Positions 43,576 to 52,509 of a stretch of 64,000 nucleotides of DNA are shown here, piece by piece (the first letter of the stretch is position 1; each line of letters opens with the position of its first letter). The position numbers and the translations under genes were made by a program. The notes beneath the pieces are model-generated. The model was given only the letters and a program-made list of their open reading frames with translations. It searched no databases and was not told where the DNA came from. The stretch is from Zoogloea sp. (lineage in GTDB: Bacteria > Pseudomonadota > Gammaproteobacteria > Burkholderiales > Rhodocyclaceae): positions 186,001-250,000 of the forward strand of contig JADKKC010000001.1 in the NCBI GenBank assembly GCA_016720685.1, given 5' to 3'.

Positions 43576-44064
43576 ATGAGGGACGGTATCGCGGTTTATC
43601 CGGGAACTTTCGATCCATTTACCCGCGGGCACGAGGACCTCGTCCGACGGGCTTCCCGGCTTTTCGAGCGGGTCATCGTCGGCGTTGCGGCGAGCGGCGG
43701 AAAAGGGCCGATTTTCAGTATGGAAGAGCGTGTGGAGATAGCCCGCGAAGTGCTGGCGGCTTATCCGAACGTCGAAGTGCAGGGTTTTTCGTGCCTGCTG
43801 ATGGACTTTCTCCATCAAAATAGCGCCCGAGTCATCCTGCGCGGCCTCAGGGCGGTGTCGGATTTCGAATACGAGTTCCAGATGGCCGGCATGAACCGCA
43901 AGCTTTACGGGGATGTCGAAACCGTGTTCCTGACGCCTTCCGACGAGTACATGTTCATTTCGGCCACCATGGTGCGCGAGATTGCGCGGCTCGGTGGCGA
44001 TGTCAGCAAATTTGTGCAGCCCGGCGTCTTGGCCCGGCTGCACGCAAAGATCAACAAACAGTGA
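43576..44064 (+). CDS. coaD: Phosphopantetheine adenylyltransferase
   Basis: The product is 162 residues, full length. CoaD transfers AMP from ATP to 4'-phosphopantetheine, the penultimate step of coenzyme A synthesis. The nucleotidyltransferase motif 'GTFDPFTRGHED' (TxGH type) lies at residues 9-20, 'RGLRAVSDFEYEFQMAGMNR' in the middle and 'FISATMVREIARLGGDVSKFV' near the end. It sits between rsmD and the ferredoxin gene, separated by 16 bases from the latter. Confidence 0.96.
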   Translation: MRDGIAVYPGTFDPFTRGHEDLVRRASRLFERVIVGVAASGGKGPIFSMEERVEIAREVLAAYPNVEVQGFSCLLMDFLHQNSARVILRGLRAVSDFEYEFQMAGMNRKLYGDVETVFLTPSDEYMFISATMVREIARLGGDVSKFVQPGVLARLHAKINKQ

Positions 44065-44080
44065 GTAACGAGGAAGCAAA

Positions 44081-44332
44081 ATGGCCTTGATGATTACCGA
44101 CGAGTGCATCAACTGCGACGTCTGCGAGCCGGAATGCCCGAATGGCGCGATTTCCCAGGGTGACGAGATTTACATCATCGACCCGAACAAATGTACCGAG
44201 TGCGTCGGCCATTTCGACGAACCCCAGTGCCAGCAAGTCTGCCCGGTCGATTGCATCCCCTTCAATCCGGAGCACCCGGAAAACAAGGACGACCTGATGG
44301 AAAAATTCCTCAAGCTGACCGCCGACAAATAA
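44081..44332 (+). CDS. fdx: YfhL-type 2[4Fe-4S] ferredoxin
   Basis: The product is 83 residues. The first cluster motif is 'CINCDVCEPECP' at residues 9-20; the second is 'CTECVGHFDEPQCQQVCPVDC' with the eight-residue spacing between the second and third cysteines that marks the YfhL / Allochromatium-type ferredoxins. It transfers electrons in the cytoplasm at very low potential. The coaD-fdx adjacency is common in betaproteobacteria. A strong terminator follows. Confidence 0.94.
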   Translation: MALMITDECINCDVCEPECPNGAISQGDEIYIIDPNKCTECVGHFDEPQCQQVCPVDCIPFNPEHPENKDDLMEKFLKLTADK

Positions 44333-44360
44333 ATCGAGTCGCAGCCAGCCGAGGTATGAA

Positions 44361-44398
44361 AAAACCGGACGCACTTTTCAGTGCGTCCGGTTTTTTTT
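44361..44398 (+). terminator. Strong terminator after the ferredoxin gene
   Basis: A perfect stem of CCGGACGCACT and its complement around a TTTC loop is flanked by A4 upstream and T8 downstream. The A- and T-runs make it work in both directions, and it also lies behind the stop of the dynamin-like gene on the minus strand. Confidence 0.92.
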
Positions 44399-44424
44399 GC
44401 GCTGTTTTTTGATGGATCGCCGTG

Positions 44425-46404
44425 TCAGGCCGCGCGGGCAGAGCTTGTCGGAGAATTGGCCTGGGGCATGTCCAGCGCACTTTCGATGCGCCTCGCAAGA
44501 CCGTCGAGCTGGCCGAGCTGGCGGACGAACAGTTCTTCGGCCTGCTGCAGCTCACGCACCCGGTCTTCCAGCGTGTCGGTGGCCTGATGGATGCGTTTGA
44601 CGCTTTCGAGGCGGCGCTTCAGCTGGAGCTGGTATTCGCGGACCTGGGTTTCGAGCGGCGCCATCACGGCGCGCAGCCACTGCTCGGCGTCCCGGTTGGC
44701 CACCTCGAAGGTGCGGCGGGCTTCCACCGCCACGGTTTCGAAGAACTTCTGGGTCAGGGTGTGCTTCTCGGTGGTGACGATGGTCAGCACCGTGTTGAAC
44801 TGGCTGTTGAAGGCGGCCTCGAGGCGCTCGATCTCCTTTTCGTAGCGCAGCGTGGAGAAGGCGGTTGGCGCAGCCAGCTTGAGGCCGTGCTCGACGGTGA
44901 AGCGCTTGTACATGGCGTCGAGCATTTTTGAAATTTCGCCGATCTCGTCGGTGGATTTCTTGAGATTGCCGCGCAGGTGCAGGAAAAAGCCCTTCATCGC
45001 CTCGCGCAAACCGCGGGAGAAGGCCGCGTCGAGCATGGCCTCGCGGGTGCGCCGGGTTTCGTCGCGCAGTGCGTCGAGGCCCAGGTGGCCGAACAGGTTG
45101 TTGGAAAGGTTGGAAAACACGCTGCGCACGGCGTAATACTTTTGCAGGCCCTGCTCGAACTCGTTTTTCTCGGAGCGCACCTTGCGCATCATGTATTCGA
45201 TGACGTTCTGGTTCTTGCCGCGCAGGTCGGTGAGTTCCTGCAATTGTTCCTGCAGGCCGCTGAGGCGTGCGTTGAGCAGCTCGCGCGAACGGCCGACGAT
45301 ATCGGTCACGTCGCCGTAGGTGTTGTCGCGAACGATGTCGCGCTTGGTGGGCAGAAGCTCGGTGGACAGCGCCCGTTCCAGCTGGAGAAGGCGGCTGCGT
45401 TCGAGCAGTTCGGAGTCGTCGTTGACCTTGGCGACCAGGCCCTTTTGCGCCGATACCGGATAGACCTGAGCCGGCTCGATTTCGAGGGTGGCCGCGACGC
45501 TGGCGACCTGGCCGGCAATCTCGCGCTCGATGTCGGCTTCGCTGCGCAGGCCGTCCCACAGGCCGTCGATCTTGTTGAGGGCAACGATGCGGCCACGCTG
45601 GCGCCGGCCGGCATTGACGTGCTCGCGCCACACGGCGAGGTCGCTCTGGGTGACGCCGGTGTCGGCGGCGAGGATGAACAGCACCGCGTGGGCGTTGGGC
45701 AGCAGGTTGAGCGTGAGTTCGGGTTCCGCGCCGATGGCGTTGAGGCCCGGCGTGTCCAGGATCACCAGGCCCTGTTCGAGCAGCGGGTGCGGAAACTGGA
45801 TGACGGCGTGACGCCACAGGGGGATTTCGACCTTGCCCTCGGCGTCGGGGCGAATGCCGTGATCGCCGCTCTCGTCGATGGGAAAACCCAGTTCCTCGGC
45901 TTCGGCGGTGCTGGCCATGCGCGTTTCGCCAACCTGGGCGAGCGCAGCCTGCAGGCTTTCGGCCGAGCTGGTGTCGAGGGTGCGAACCTGCCACTCCTCG
46001 GGGTAGCGTTTGAGCTCGGTGATGCTGGCGTTGGTCTTGCGGCTTTCGATCGGCAGCAGGCGGATCTCGGGCTTGTCGCCTTCCTTCCACTGCAGCTCGG
46101 TCGGGCACATGGTGGTGCGGCCGGCGCTGGAGGGCAGGATGCGGTTGCCGTAGCCGGCGAAGAACACGGCGTTGATGAGTTCGGACTTGCCACGGGAAAA
46201 CTCGGCCACGAAGGCGACGATCAGCTTGTCCTCGCGCAGGCGGTCGAGCAGGTACTGCAGGCGCAGGTCGGACTGGGCGTCGCCGATCTCGTTTTCCTGC
46301 AGCCACTTGCGCAGCTCCCCGATTCCTGACGCGACGGCCCCGCGCCACTGGGTGTAGGCGGAGAAGTGTTCAGCGAGCATGTGTGCGTTTTTCACGAGCT
46401 TCAT
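44425..46404 (-). CDS. Dynamin-like GTPase
   Basis: The product is 659 residues from the ATG at 46404. G-domain motifs are visible: G1 'AEFSRGKSELINAVF' (about 64-78), G2 region 'PSSAGRTTMCPTELQW', G3 'ILDTPGLNAI' and G4 'ALNKIDGL'. After the GTPase domain comes a long helical stalk and a C-terminal coiled coil ('LEDRVRELQQAEELFVRQLGQLDGLARRIE'). Bacterial dynamin-like proteins act in membrane remodelling or damage response. Possible starts at 46422, 46404 or 46380 cannot be resolved; AGGA lies unusually close to the middle one. It lies convergent to the ferredoxin operon. Confidence 0.85.
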   Translation of the reverse strand: MKLVKNAHMLAEHFSAYTQWRGAVASGIGELRKWLQENEIGDAQSDLRLQYLLDRLREDKLIVAFVAEFSRGKSELINAVFFAGYGNRILPSSAGRTTMCPTELQWKEGDKPEIRLLPIESRKTNASITELKRYPEEWQVRTLDTSSAESLQAALAQVGETRMASTAEAEELGFPIDESGDHGIRPDAEGKVEIPLWRHAVIQFPHPLLEQGLVILDTPGLNAIGAEPELTLNLLPNAHAVLFILAADTGVTQSDLAVWREHVNAGRRQRGRIVALNKIDGLWDGLRSEADIEREIAGQVASVAATLEIEPAQVYPVSAQKGLVAKVNDDSELLERSRLLQLERALSTELLPTKRDIVRDNTYGDVTDIVGRSRELLNARLSGLQEQLQELTDLRGKNQNVIEYMMRKVRSEKNEFEQGLQKYYAVRSVFSNLSNNLFGHLGLDALRDETRRTREAMLDAAFSRGLREAMKGFFLHLRGNLKKSTDEIGEISKMLDAMYKRFTVEHGLKLAAPTAFSTLRYEKEIERLEAAFNSQFNTVLTIVTTEKHTLTQKFFETVAVEARRTFEVANRDAEQWLRAVMAPLETQVREYQLQLKRRLESVKRIHQATDTLEDRVRELQQAEELFVRQLGQLDGLARRIESALDMPQANSPTSSARAA

Positions 46405-46483
46405 TCCTGGCAGGAGCCGCATTGCCGGCGCAATTTTCCAATATTTACAGCATAAACGGGATCGTGCCCGACCGGAATTGCTT

Positions 46484-47293
46484 TCAGCGCTGGCAGCGCG
46501 GGCAGTAGAAGGTGGCACGCTGCCCCATGATGCGCTTGCGGATCGGGGTGCCGCACTGCCGGCAGGGCTCGCCGTCGCGCCCATAGGCAAAATATTGCTG
46601 CTGGAAATAGCCGGGCGAGCCGTTGCTGCCGACGAAATCACGCAGCGTGCTGCCGCTGGCGGCGAGGGCGTCCTGAAGGGTTTCGCGGATGCACGTGGTG
46701 AGGCGGGCACAGCGGCGCGGCCCGAGATCGCTTACCGGCGTCGTCGGGTCGATGCCGGCGCGAAACAGGCTTTCGGAAGCGTAGATGTTGCCGATGCCGA
46801 CCACCTGGGTGCCGTCCATGATGAACAGCTTGACCGGCGTCTTGCGTCCGCGGCTTGCCTTGTATAACCACGGGCCGTCGAATTCGTCGCCGAGGGGTTC
46901 GATGCCGAGCGCGGCAAGCTGCGGATGCGGCGTGTCGCCGGCCTGCCACAGCACCATTCCGAAGCGTCTTGGATCGCGCAGCCGAAGCGCCCGCAAGCCG
47001 AAGACGATATCGATGTGGTCGTGTTTCTCGGGCGGTGTGGCGGTCGGCACGATGCGCAGGCTTCCCGACATGCCGAGGTGCACAAGAAGGCTGCCGCCGG
47101 AGAACCTGAGCAGCAGGTATTTGGCCCGGCGCTCCACCGCGACGAGCTGCTGGCCGGCAAGGGTGGCGTCCAGGTCCGGCGGGATCGGCAGGCGCAGGCG
47201 GCCGTTGCGGATGATGGCGCCGGTGGCGGTAAGCCCGGTCAGTTCGGGGGCGATGCCCCGGCGGGTCGTTTCTACTTCGGGGAGTTCTGGCAT
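46484..47293 (-). CDS. mutM: Formamidopyrimidine-DNA glycosylase
   Basis: The product is 269 residues starting MPELPEVETTRRG, with the catalytic Pro1 and Glu2 after Met removal. 'HLGMSGSLR' and the DNA-binding 'VVGIGNIYASESLFRAGI' are present. The C-terminal zinc finger is CxxC-x16-CxxC ('CRQCGTPIRKR' to 'CPRC'). It removes 8-oxoguanine and other oxidised purines from DNA and cuts the strand. The start is fixed by the N-terminal catalytic Pro; frames reaching further upstream are not part of it. It diverges from the TPR-lolB-ispE cluster. Confidence 0.96.
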   Translation of the reverse strand: MPELPEVETTRRGIAPELTGLTATGAIIRNGRLRLPIPPDLDATLAGQQLVAVERRAKYLLLRFSGGSLLVHLGMSGSLRIVPTATPPEKHDHIDIVFGLRALRLRDPRRFGMVLWQAGDTPHPQLAALGIEPLGDEFDGPWLYKASRGRKTPVKLFIMDGTQVVGIGNIYASESLFRAGIDPTTPVSDLGPRRCARLTTCIRETLQDALAASGSTLRDFVGSNGSPGYFQQQYFAYGRDGEPCRQCGTPIRKRIMGQRATFYCPRCQR

Positions 47294-47480
47294 GGCGAAA
47301 CGGCAGAGGCTGGGAGGAGGAAAGTGCCCGGCAGGGGCTTGCTTGCTGGCCTTCCTGAAAGCGCCTAACATCGGGCGAACCCTATTGTAGCGGCGCGATC
47401 CAAGCGGGTGTGGGGCTTGCCCCTGCGTTCGTCCGGCATGCCTGAAGCACCCACTCCAGAACGTTTTGTCCGAGTCTTTG

Positions 47481-49223
47481 ATGAAGCCAAATTTCCGCCT
47501 CGCGCGTCCGGCCCGCCTGCTTGCTGTTCTGTTTTTTACCGCCGGGCTGCCGGCGGGCGCCCATGCCCAGAGTCCTGACGCCACACCCGATGACGCGGAG
47601 CGAGCGAGCGAGGGCGTGCAGGCGGTCTATCCGGCCAACGAGCTGACGCCGCAGATCTTCTATCAACTCTTGCTTGCCGAGGTGGCCGGGGCCCGTGGTC
47701 AGAGCGTCATGGCGGCCCAGTCCTATCTCGACCTGGCCCGGCGTACCCGCGATGCGCGGATTGCCCGGCGTGCCGCCGAGATAGCCGTTTTTACGCGCCA
47801 GGCCGATCTCTCCGGCGAAGCGTCGCGGCTGTGGCTGGAACTCGATCCGGGTTCGCTGCAGGCCCAGCAGCTTGCCTCCGGCGCGGTTGCCAGCGGTGCG
47901 CGTATCGACGAGCTGCAAGCTCAGCTGGCGAAGGCCTTGTCCCAGCAGGGTGACAAGATCGGCGCGGCGCTGATGGGGCTCAACCGCGGCCTGGCCCGCA
48001 TTCCCGACAAGGTCCTGATCCGCAGCCTGGTTGTCCGGCTGACCGAGCCCTATCTCGACCAGCCTGAAGCCCATTTTGCCCGCGCCAACGCGGCCTACAT
48101 TGCCGGCGACCCGTCCGGAGCCACCGAAGCCCTCGACGGTGCCCTGCGCCTGCGGCCGGGCTGGGAGCAGGCGGTGATCCTGCAGGCCCAGTTGCAGCAG
48201 GAGGTCTCCCCCGGCAAGGGCCTCGAAACGCTGCGTGACTACGTGGCCCGCAACCCGGACGCCCGCGAGCCCCGCATCACCCTGGCGCGCCTGCTGGTGG
48301 CGGCAAAGCAGTTCGGTCCCGCGCGGGAGCAGTTTGAACTCCTGCTCAAGCGCAACCCGGACGATCGCGATGTTGTTCACGCCGCCGCGCTGCTGGCCAT
48401 GCAGCAGGGCGACCGGGTCGCTGCCGAGCGGCATCTGCGGCATTTGCTGAGTCTTGGTTTCAGTGACCAGGACACGGTTCGCATGTATCTCGGGCAAATC
48501 TCCGAGGACGCCAAGCGCGCCGACGATGCCATCGGCTGGTATCGCGCGGTCGAGCCCGGCAGCCAGTTCGTTGGCGCTCAGGGGCGCATCGCGCGGGTGC
48601 TGGTCGGTCGCGGCAAGCTGGCCGAGGCCCGGCAGCATCTACAGAGGATCGCCCGTGAGGCGCCGGCAGATCGCGTTCAATATGTGCTGATCGAAGCCCA
48701 GCTGCTGCGTGACGCCAACCGCAATGACGACGCCTTCGAGGTGCTGGACAGCGCTTTGCGCGCCGAACCGGAAAACATCGACCTGCTCTACGAGTCCGCC
48801 CTCACCGCCGAGCGCATCGGCCGCATCGACGTCATGGAAGGGCGGCTGCGCAAGCTCATTGCCCTCAAGCCGGATCACGCCCATGCCTACAACGCGCTCG
48901 GCTACTCGCTGGCTGATCGCAATCAACGTCTCGACGAGGCCGAGGCGCTGATCCGCAAGGGCCTGGCCCTCACGCCGGACGACCCCTTCATCATCGACAG
49001 CCTGGGCTGGACCCTGTTCCGCCGGGGCAACACGGGCGCGGCGCTGGAGCAGCTTCAAAAGGCGTATGGCTTGCGTCCCGATCCGGAGATCGCCGCTCAC
49101 CTGGGCGAGGTATTGTGGGCGCTCGGCCGACGCGACGAAGCCGCCAGACTCTGGCGCGACGCCGCCAAGGCGAACCCCGACAGCAGCGTGCTCGTCGATG
49201 TGATCAAGAAGTTCAAGCCCTGA
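47481..49223 (+). CDS. Secreted tetratricopeptide-repeat protein
   Basis: The product is 580 residues with a signal peptide (MKPNFRLARPARLLAVLFFT, cleaved near AHA at about 29). The rest is a series of TPR units, clearest toward the C-terminus ('HAHAYNALGYSLADRNQRLDEAEALIRKGLALTPDDP', 'DSLGWTLFRRGNTGAALEQLQKAY'). I chose ATG 47481 over an in-frame TTG five codons earlier because the signal peptide starts there. Genes of this type stand just before lolB in many betaproteobacteria; a role in envelope protein assembly is inferred. Confidence 0.85.
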   Translation: MKPNFRLARPARLLAVLFFTAGLPAGAHAQSPDATPDDAERASEGVQAVYPANELTPQIFYQLLLAEVAGARGQSVMAAQSYLDLARRTRDARIARRAAEIAVFTRQADLSGEASRLWLELDPGSLQAQQLASGAVASGARIDELQAQLAKALSQQGDKIGAALMGLNRGLARIPDKVLIRSLVVRLTEPYLDQPEAHFARANAAYIAGDPSGATEALDGALRLRPGWEQAVILQAQLQQEVSPGKGLETLRDYVARNPDAREPRITLARLLVAAKQFGPAREQFELLLKRNPDDRDVVHAAALLAMQQGDRVAAERHLRHLLSLGFSDQDTVRMYLGQISEDAKRADDAIGWYRAVEPGSQFVGAQGRIARVLVGRGKLAEARQHLQRIAREAPADRVQYVLIEAQLLRDANRNDDAFEVLDSALRAEPENIDLLYESALTAERIGRIDVMEGRLRKLIALKPDHAHAYNALGYSLADRNQRLDEAEALIRKGLALTPDDPFIIDSLGWTLFRRGNTGAALEQLQKAYGLRPDPEIAAHLGEVLWALGRRDEAARLWRDAAKANPDSSVLVDVIKKFKP

Positions 49224-49240
49224 TCCCTGATCCCCGCTCC

Positions 49241-49801
49241 GTGAGATTCCTGATATTGGCTTTTGCCCTCGGCATGGCGGGCTGCGCCGTTTCCGAACTT
49301 CGCCCTCCCGCCGCCGAAAGGCCGGTAGCCGCCGAGTTGCCGCGCTTCGCCCTTGAAGGCCGGCTCCAGGTGCGTGACGGCGAGCGTACGGCGGCCGTCG
49401 GCATCGATTGGCAGCACGAAGCCTCCCGCGACGACTGGCTATTTACCGGCCCTCTCGGCCAGGGGCTCGCGCGCATCGAGGGCGATGCCGCCGGCGCGCG
49501 CATGACCCTTGCCGACGGGCGTCGATCGGAAGCGGCGTCGGCCGGCGAGCTGGCCGAATCCCTGTTCGGCGTCGAGGCGCCGTTTGCGCGCCTGCCGCGC
49601 TGGGTGACCGCCCGACCGGATGCCGGCGCCCGGGTACGTGAGCTGGATGTCCTGGGTCGCCTGCGTAGCGTCGTCGACCAGGGCTGGACCATCGAATACA
49701 CCGAATACGCGGACGAGTCCCCCGGCTCCCTGCCGCGCAAGATCGACATTCACCGCGGCGATACCCGGCTGCGCCTGATCGTCGATGCCTGGAACCCTTG
49801 A
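49241..49801 (+). CDS. lolB: Outer-membrane lipoprotein insertion protein LolB
   Basis: The product is 186 residues with a lipoprotein signal: GTG start at 49241, a hydrophobic stretch and lipobox 'MAGC'. LolB accepts lipoproteins from LolA and inserts them in the outer membrane. The 'FALEGRLQVRDG' strand, 'WLFTGPLGQGLARIEGD' and 'LPRWVTARPD' fit the family. The GTG start is fixed by the signal peptide; the region before it lies within the preceding gene. ispE follows after 9 bases, the conserved lolB-ispE pairing. Confidence 0.9.
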   Translation: MRFLILAFALGMAGCAVSELRPPAAERPVAAELPRFALEGRLQVRDGERTAAVGIDWQHEASRDDWLFTGPLGQGLARIEGDAAGARMTLADGRRSEAASAGELAESLFGVEAPFARLPRWVTARPDAGARVRELDVLGRLRSVVDQGWTIEYTEYADESPGSLPRKIDIHRGDTRLRLIVDAWNP

Positions 49802-49810
49802 CCCTTGCCC

Positions 49811-50671
49811 ATGACGCTCCCCGAACTCGATCCCGCCTTGGCGTTGCGCCTGCCAGCGCCGGCCAAGATCAACCTTTTCCTGCACATCGTCGGGCGCCGC
49901 CCGGATGGCTACCATTTGCTGCAGACGGCCTTCCGCCTGCTCGACTGGGGCGACGAGATCACCCTGGCCCGGCGCGACGACGGCGTCATCGTGCGCACCA
50001 CCGACGTGCCGGGCGTGCCACCCGAATCCGACCTCGTCGTGCGGGCCGCCCGCGCGCTGCAGGCGGCCACCGGTAGCCCCTTCGGCGCCGATATCGGTGT
50101 TCTCAAACGGATTCCGATGGGCGGCGGGCTGGGCGGCGGCAGTTCGGATGCGGCCACCGTGCTGATCGCCCTGAACCGTCTCTGGGGCTGCGACTTGTCC
50201 CGCCCCCGCCTGCAGGAAATCGGCCTGAAGCTCGGTGCCGACGTGCCCTTCTTCATCTTCGGCGAGACCGCTTTTGCCGAGGGTGTCGGCGAGGACCTGC
50301 AGTCCATGAGCGTGCCGCCGGCCTGGTATGTGATGGTCGCGCCGGACGTCGCGGTGCCCACGGCTGAAATCTTTTCTGAAAAAGGGTTGACGCGTGATAG
50401 CGAAATCCTAATAATGCGGGCCTTCGCGATGCACACAACGCGAAACGACATGCAGGCAACGGTCTGCAAGAAGTTTCCCGAAGTGGCTGAAGCGCTAAGC
50501 TGGTTGTCTTTATATGGGGCAGCAAGAATGAGCGGTTCAGGTGCCTGCATATTCGCACCCTTCGATTCGAAGGAAAAAGCGGAGCAGGTTGCAGGCTTGG
50601 CCCCGCAGGGCTGGAAGGTCTGGGTAGCCGAAGGGCTGGACAGGCATCCACTGAAGGCTTGGGTTGTGTAG
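49811..50671 (+). CDS. ispE: 4-(cytidine 5'-diphospho)-2-C-methyl-D-erythritol kinase
   Basis: The product is 286 residues. IspE phosphorylates CDP-methylerythritol in the MEP isoprenoid pathway. The GHMP-kinase motifs are 'PAPAKINLFLHIVGRRPDGYH' near the N-terminus, the ATP loop 'PMGGGLGGGSSDAA' and 'MSGSGACIFAPF' near the C-terminus. I use the ATG at 49811; an in-frame TTG lies two codons earlier. tRNA-Gln follows 17 bases after the stop. Confidence 0.95.
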   Translation: MTLPELDPALALRLPAPAKINLFLHIVGRRPDGYHLLQTAFRLLDWGDEITLARRDDGVIVRTTDVPGVPPESDLVVRAARALQAATGSPFGADIGVLKRIPMGGGLGGGSSDAATVLIALNRLWGCDLSRPRLQEIGLKLGADVPFFIFGETAFAEGVGEDLQSMSVPPAWYVMVAPDVAVPTAEIFSEKGLTRDSEILIMRAFAMHTTRNDMQATVCKKFPEVAEALSWLSLYGAARMSGSGACIFAPFDSKEKAEQVAGLAPQGWKVWVAEGLDRHPLKAWVV

Positions 50672-50688
50672 GTAGCGAAAACGATTAT

Positions 50689-50765
50689 TGGGGAGTCGCC
50701 AAGTTGGTCAAGGCACCGGATTTTGATTCCGGCATTCGAAGGTTCGAATCCTTCTTCCCCAGCCA
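50689..50765 (+). tRNA. tRNA-Gln (anticodon TTG)
   Basis: A 77-base cloverleaf is visible: acceptor TGGGGAG/TTCCCCA, D arm with GTTGG, anticodon stem CCGGA/TCCGG with loop TTTTGAT (anticodon TTG, reads CAA), T arm GAAGG-TTCGAAT-CCTTC, discriminator G and encoded CCA. It sits between ispE and prs, a common betaproteobacterial arrangement. Confidence 0.95.
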
Positions 50766-50772
50766 AATTCAG

Positions 50773-50804
50773 CGGGCAGGCCAAAAACCTGCCCGTTTTG
50801 TTTT
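50773..50804 (+). terminator. Terminator after tRNA-Gln
   Basis: An 8-bp stem CGGGCAGG/CCTGCCCG with a 7-base loop is followed by TTTTGTTTT. It lies 8 bases beyond the tRNA end and before the prs ribosome site. Confidence 0.85.
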
Positions 50805-50837
50805 ATGATTTTCATTTTGCAGTAACGAGAGGTGATC

Positions 50838-51788
50838 ATGGCTTCGGGCAGCCTGATGGTTTTCACCGGCAACGCCAATCCCAAGCTGGCCGCAGACGTA
50901 GTTCGCCGCCTTGGGAAATCTCTGGGTTCCGCCACTGTCGGGCGGTTCTCTGATGGCGAAGTCAATGTCGAACTTCTCGAGAACGTACGCGGCAAGGATG
51001 TCTTCGTCCTCCAGCCGACCTGCGTTCCCACCAACGATAACATCATGGAATTGCTGATCATGGTGGATGCGCTGAAGCGGGCTTCCGCCGGTCGCATCAC
51101 CGCAGCGATTCCCTACTTCGGCTATGCCCGTCAGGATCGCCGTCCCCGTTCAGCCCGCGTGCCCATCACCGCCAAGGTGGTGGCCAACATGCTCCAGGCT
51201 GCCGGTGTCCAGCGAGTCCTCACCGTCGATCTTCACGCCGACCAGATTCAGGGCTTCTTCGACATTCCGGTAGACAACATCTACGCCGCCCCCGTGCTGC
51301 TGGATGACCTGGAGAAGCAGAAGTACGACAACCTGATGGTTGTCTCGCCCGACGTGGGCGGTGTGGTGCGTGCCCGTGCCTTTGCCAAGCGTCTCGAGTG
51401 CGACCTGGCGATCATCGACAAGCGTCGTCCCAAGGCCAACGTGTCCGAGGTGATGAACATCATCGGTGAAGTCGAAGGCCGTACCTGCGTGATCATGGAC
51501 GACATCGTCGACACCGCGGGCACCCTCTGCAAGGCCGCCCAGGCGCTCAAGGAAAACGGTGCCAAGCGCGTGATGGCCTATTGCACCCATGCGGTGCTGT
51601 CCGGCCCGGCGATCAGCCGCATCAACGAATCCGACCTCGACGAGCTGGTGGTGACCGATACCATTCCGCTGTCCGACGAGGCCCGTGCCTGCAAGCGCAT
51701 CCGCACTGTCTCCATCGGCGAGCTGCTTGCCGACACGATCCTGCGGATCAGTAACGAAGAGTCGGTCAGCTCGCTGTTCAACGAGTAA
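50838..51788 (+). CDS. prs: Ribose-phosphate pyrophosphokinase
   Basis: The product is 316 residues. Prs makes 5-phosphoribosyl-1-pyrophosphate from ribose-5-phosphate and ATP for nucleotide, histidine and tryptophan synthesis. Motifs are 'MVFTGNANPKLA', 'RFSDGEVNVEL', the catalytic-flexible 'YFGYARQDRRPRSARVPITAK', 'VDLHADQIQGFF' and the PRPP-binding 'VIMDDIVDTAGTL'. GAGGTG lies just before the ATG at 50838; an in-frame GTG two codons earlier overlaps that site. Confidence 0.96.
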   Translation: MASGSLMVFTGNANPKLAADVVRRLGKSLGSATVGRFSDGEVNVELLENVRGKDVFVLQPTCVPTNDNIMELLIMVDALKRASAGRITAAIPYFGYARQDRRPRSARVPITAKVVANMLQAAGVQRVLTVDLHADQIQGFFDIPVDNIYAAPVLLDDLEKQKYDNLMVVSPDVGGVVRARAFAKRLECDLAIIDKRRPKANVSEVMNIIGEVEGRTCVIMDDIVDTAGTLCKAAQALKENGAKRVMAYCTHAVLSGPAISRINESDLDELVVTDTIPLSDEARACKRIRTVSIGELLADTILRISNEESVSSLFNE

Positions 51789-51804
51789 GCCGCAAAAGCA
51801 TTCG

Positions 51805-51836
51805 AGCCGGTGGGTGAAAACCTTCCGGCTTTTTTC
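51805..51836 (+). terminator. Terminator between prs and rplY
   Basis: A 6-bp outer stem AGCCGG/CCGGCT encloses an inner GGT-GAAA-ACC hairpin and is followed by T6. It separates prs from rplY, though readthrough is possible. Confidence 0.75.
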
Positions 51837-51880
51837 AGCCCGTCTGGTCGCGGACGGGTCACTTAACTGGAGTTCCAAGA

Positions 51881-52477
51881 ATGACCCTTAAATTCAATGC
51901 CAAGACGCGCGTTCTGCAGGGCACGAGTGCGAGCCGCCGCCTGCGTCGCGCGGGTAGCGTTCCCGCCATCGTTTACGGTTCCGGTGCCCCGGTCCAGATC
52001 GAAGTCGATCACAACGAGATCTACCACGCCCTGCGTAACGAAGCTTTTCACGCTTCCGTGCTGAGCATGGTTCTCGACGGCGCCACCCAGACCGTCATTC
52101 TGCGCGACACCCAATGGCACCCGTACAAGCAGCAAGTGCTGCACATGGACTTCCAGCGCGTTGACGCCACCCACAAGATCCACGTGAAGGTGCCGCTGCA
52201 CTTCGTGAACGCCGACATCGCCCCGGGCGTCAAGCTCGACGGCGGCATGGTCGCTCACCAGATCACCGAGCTGGATGTCGAGTGCCTGCCGTCCGCGCTG
52301 CCCGAGTTCATCGAAGTCGACCTGAAGAACCTGGCCAGCGGCCAGTCGGTTCACGTTTCCAACCTGAACCTGCCGAGCGGCGTGAAGGCCCTGACCCACG
52401 GTGAAGACCCGGTCGTCGCCAGCATCCTGGCGCTTCGTGGTGGCGAAGCCGCTGCCGAAGAAACCCCGGCTGCCTGA
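51881..52477 (+). CDS. rplY: 50S ribosomal protein L25 / general stress protein Ctc
   Basis: The product is 198 residues, the long CTC form with the N-terminal L25 5S-rRNA-binding domain ('KTRVLQGTSASRRLRRAGSVPAIVYG') and the C-terminal TL5-type beta domain ('VKVPLHFVNADIAPGVKLDGGMV', 'HVSNLNLPSGVKAL'). It binds 5S rRNA in the large subunit. A GGAG site lies before the ATG. It stands between prs and pth, the usual prs-rplY-pth order. Confidence 0.96.
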   Translation: MTLKFNAKTRVLQGTSASRRLRRAGSVPAIVYGSGAPVQIEVDHNEIYHALRNEAFHASVLSMVLDGATQTVILRDTQWHPYKQQVLHMDFQRVDATHKIHVKVPLHFVNADIAPGVKLDGGMVAHQITELDVECLPSALPEFIEVDLKNLASGQSVHVSNLNLPSGVKALTHGEDPVVASILALRGGEAAAEETPAA

Positions 52478-52509
52478 TAGCCTGACGGGTTTGCAGGGCG
52501 TTTGAGACG

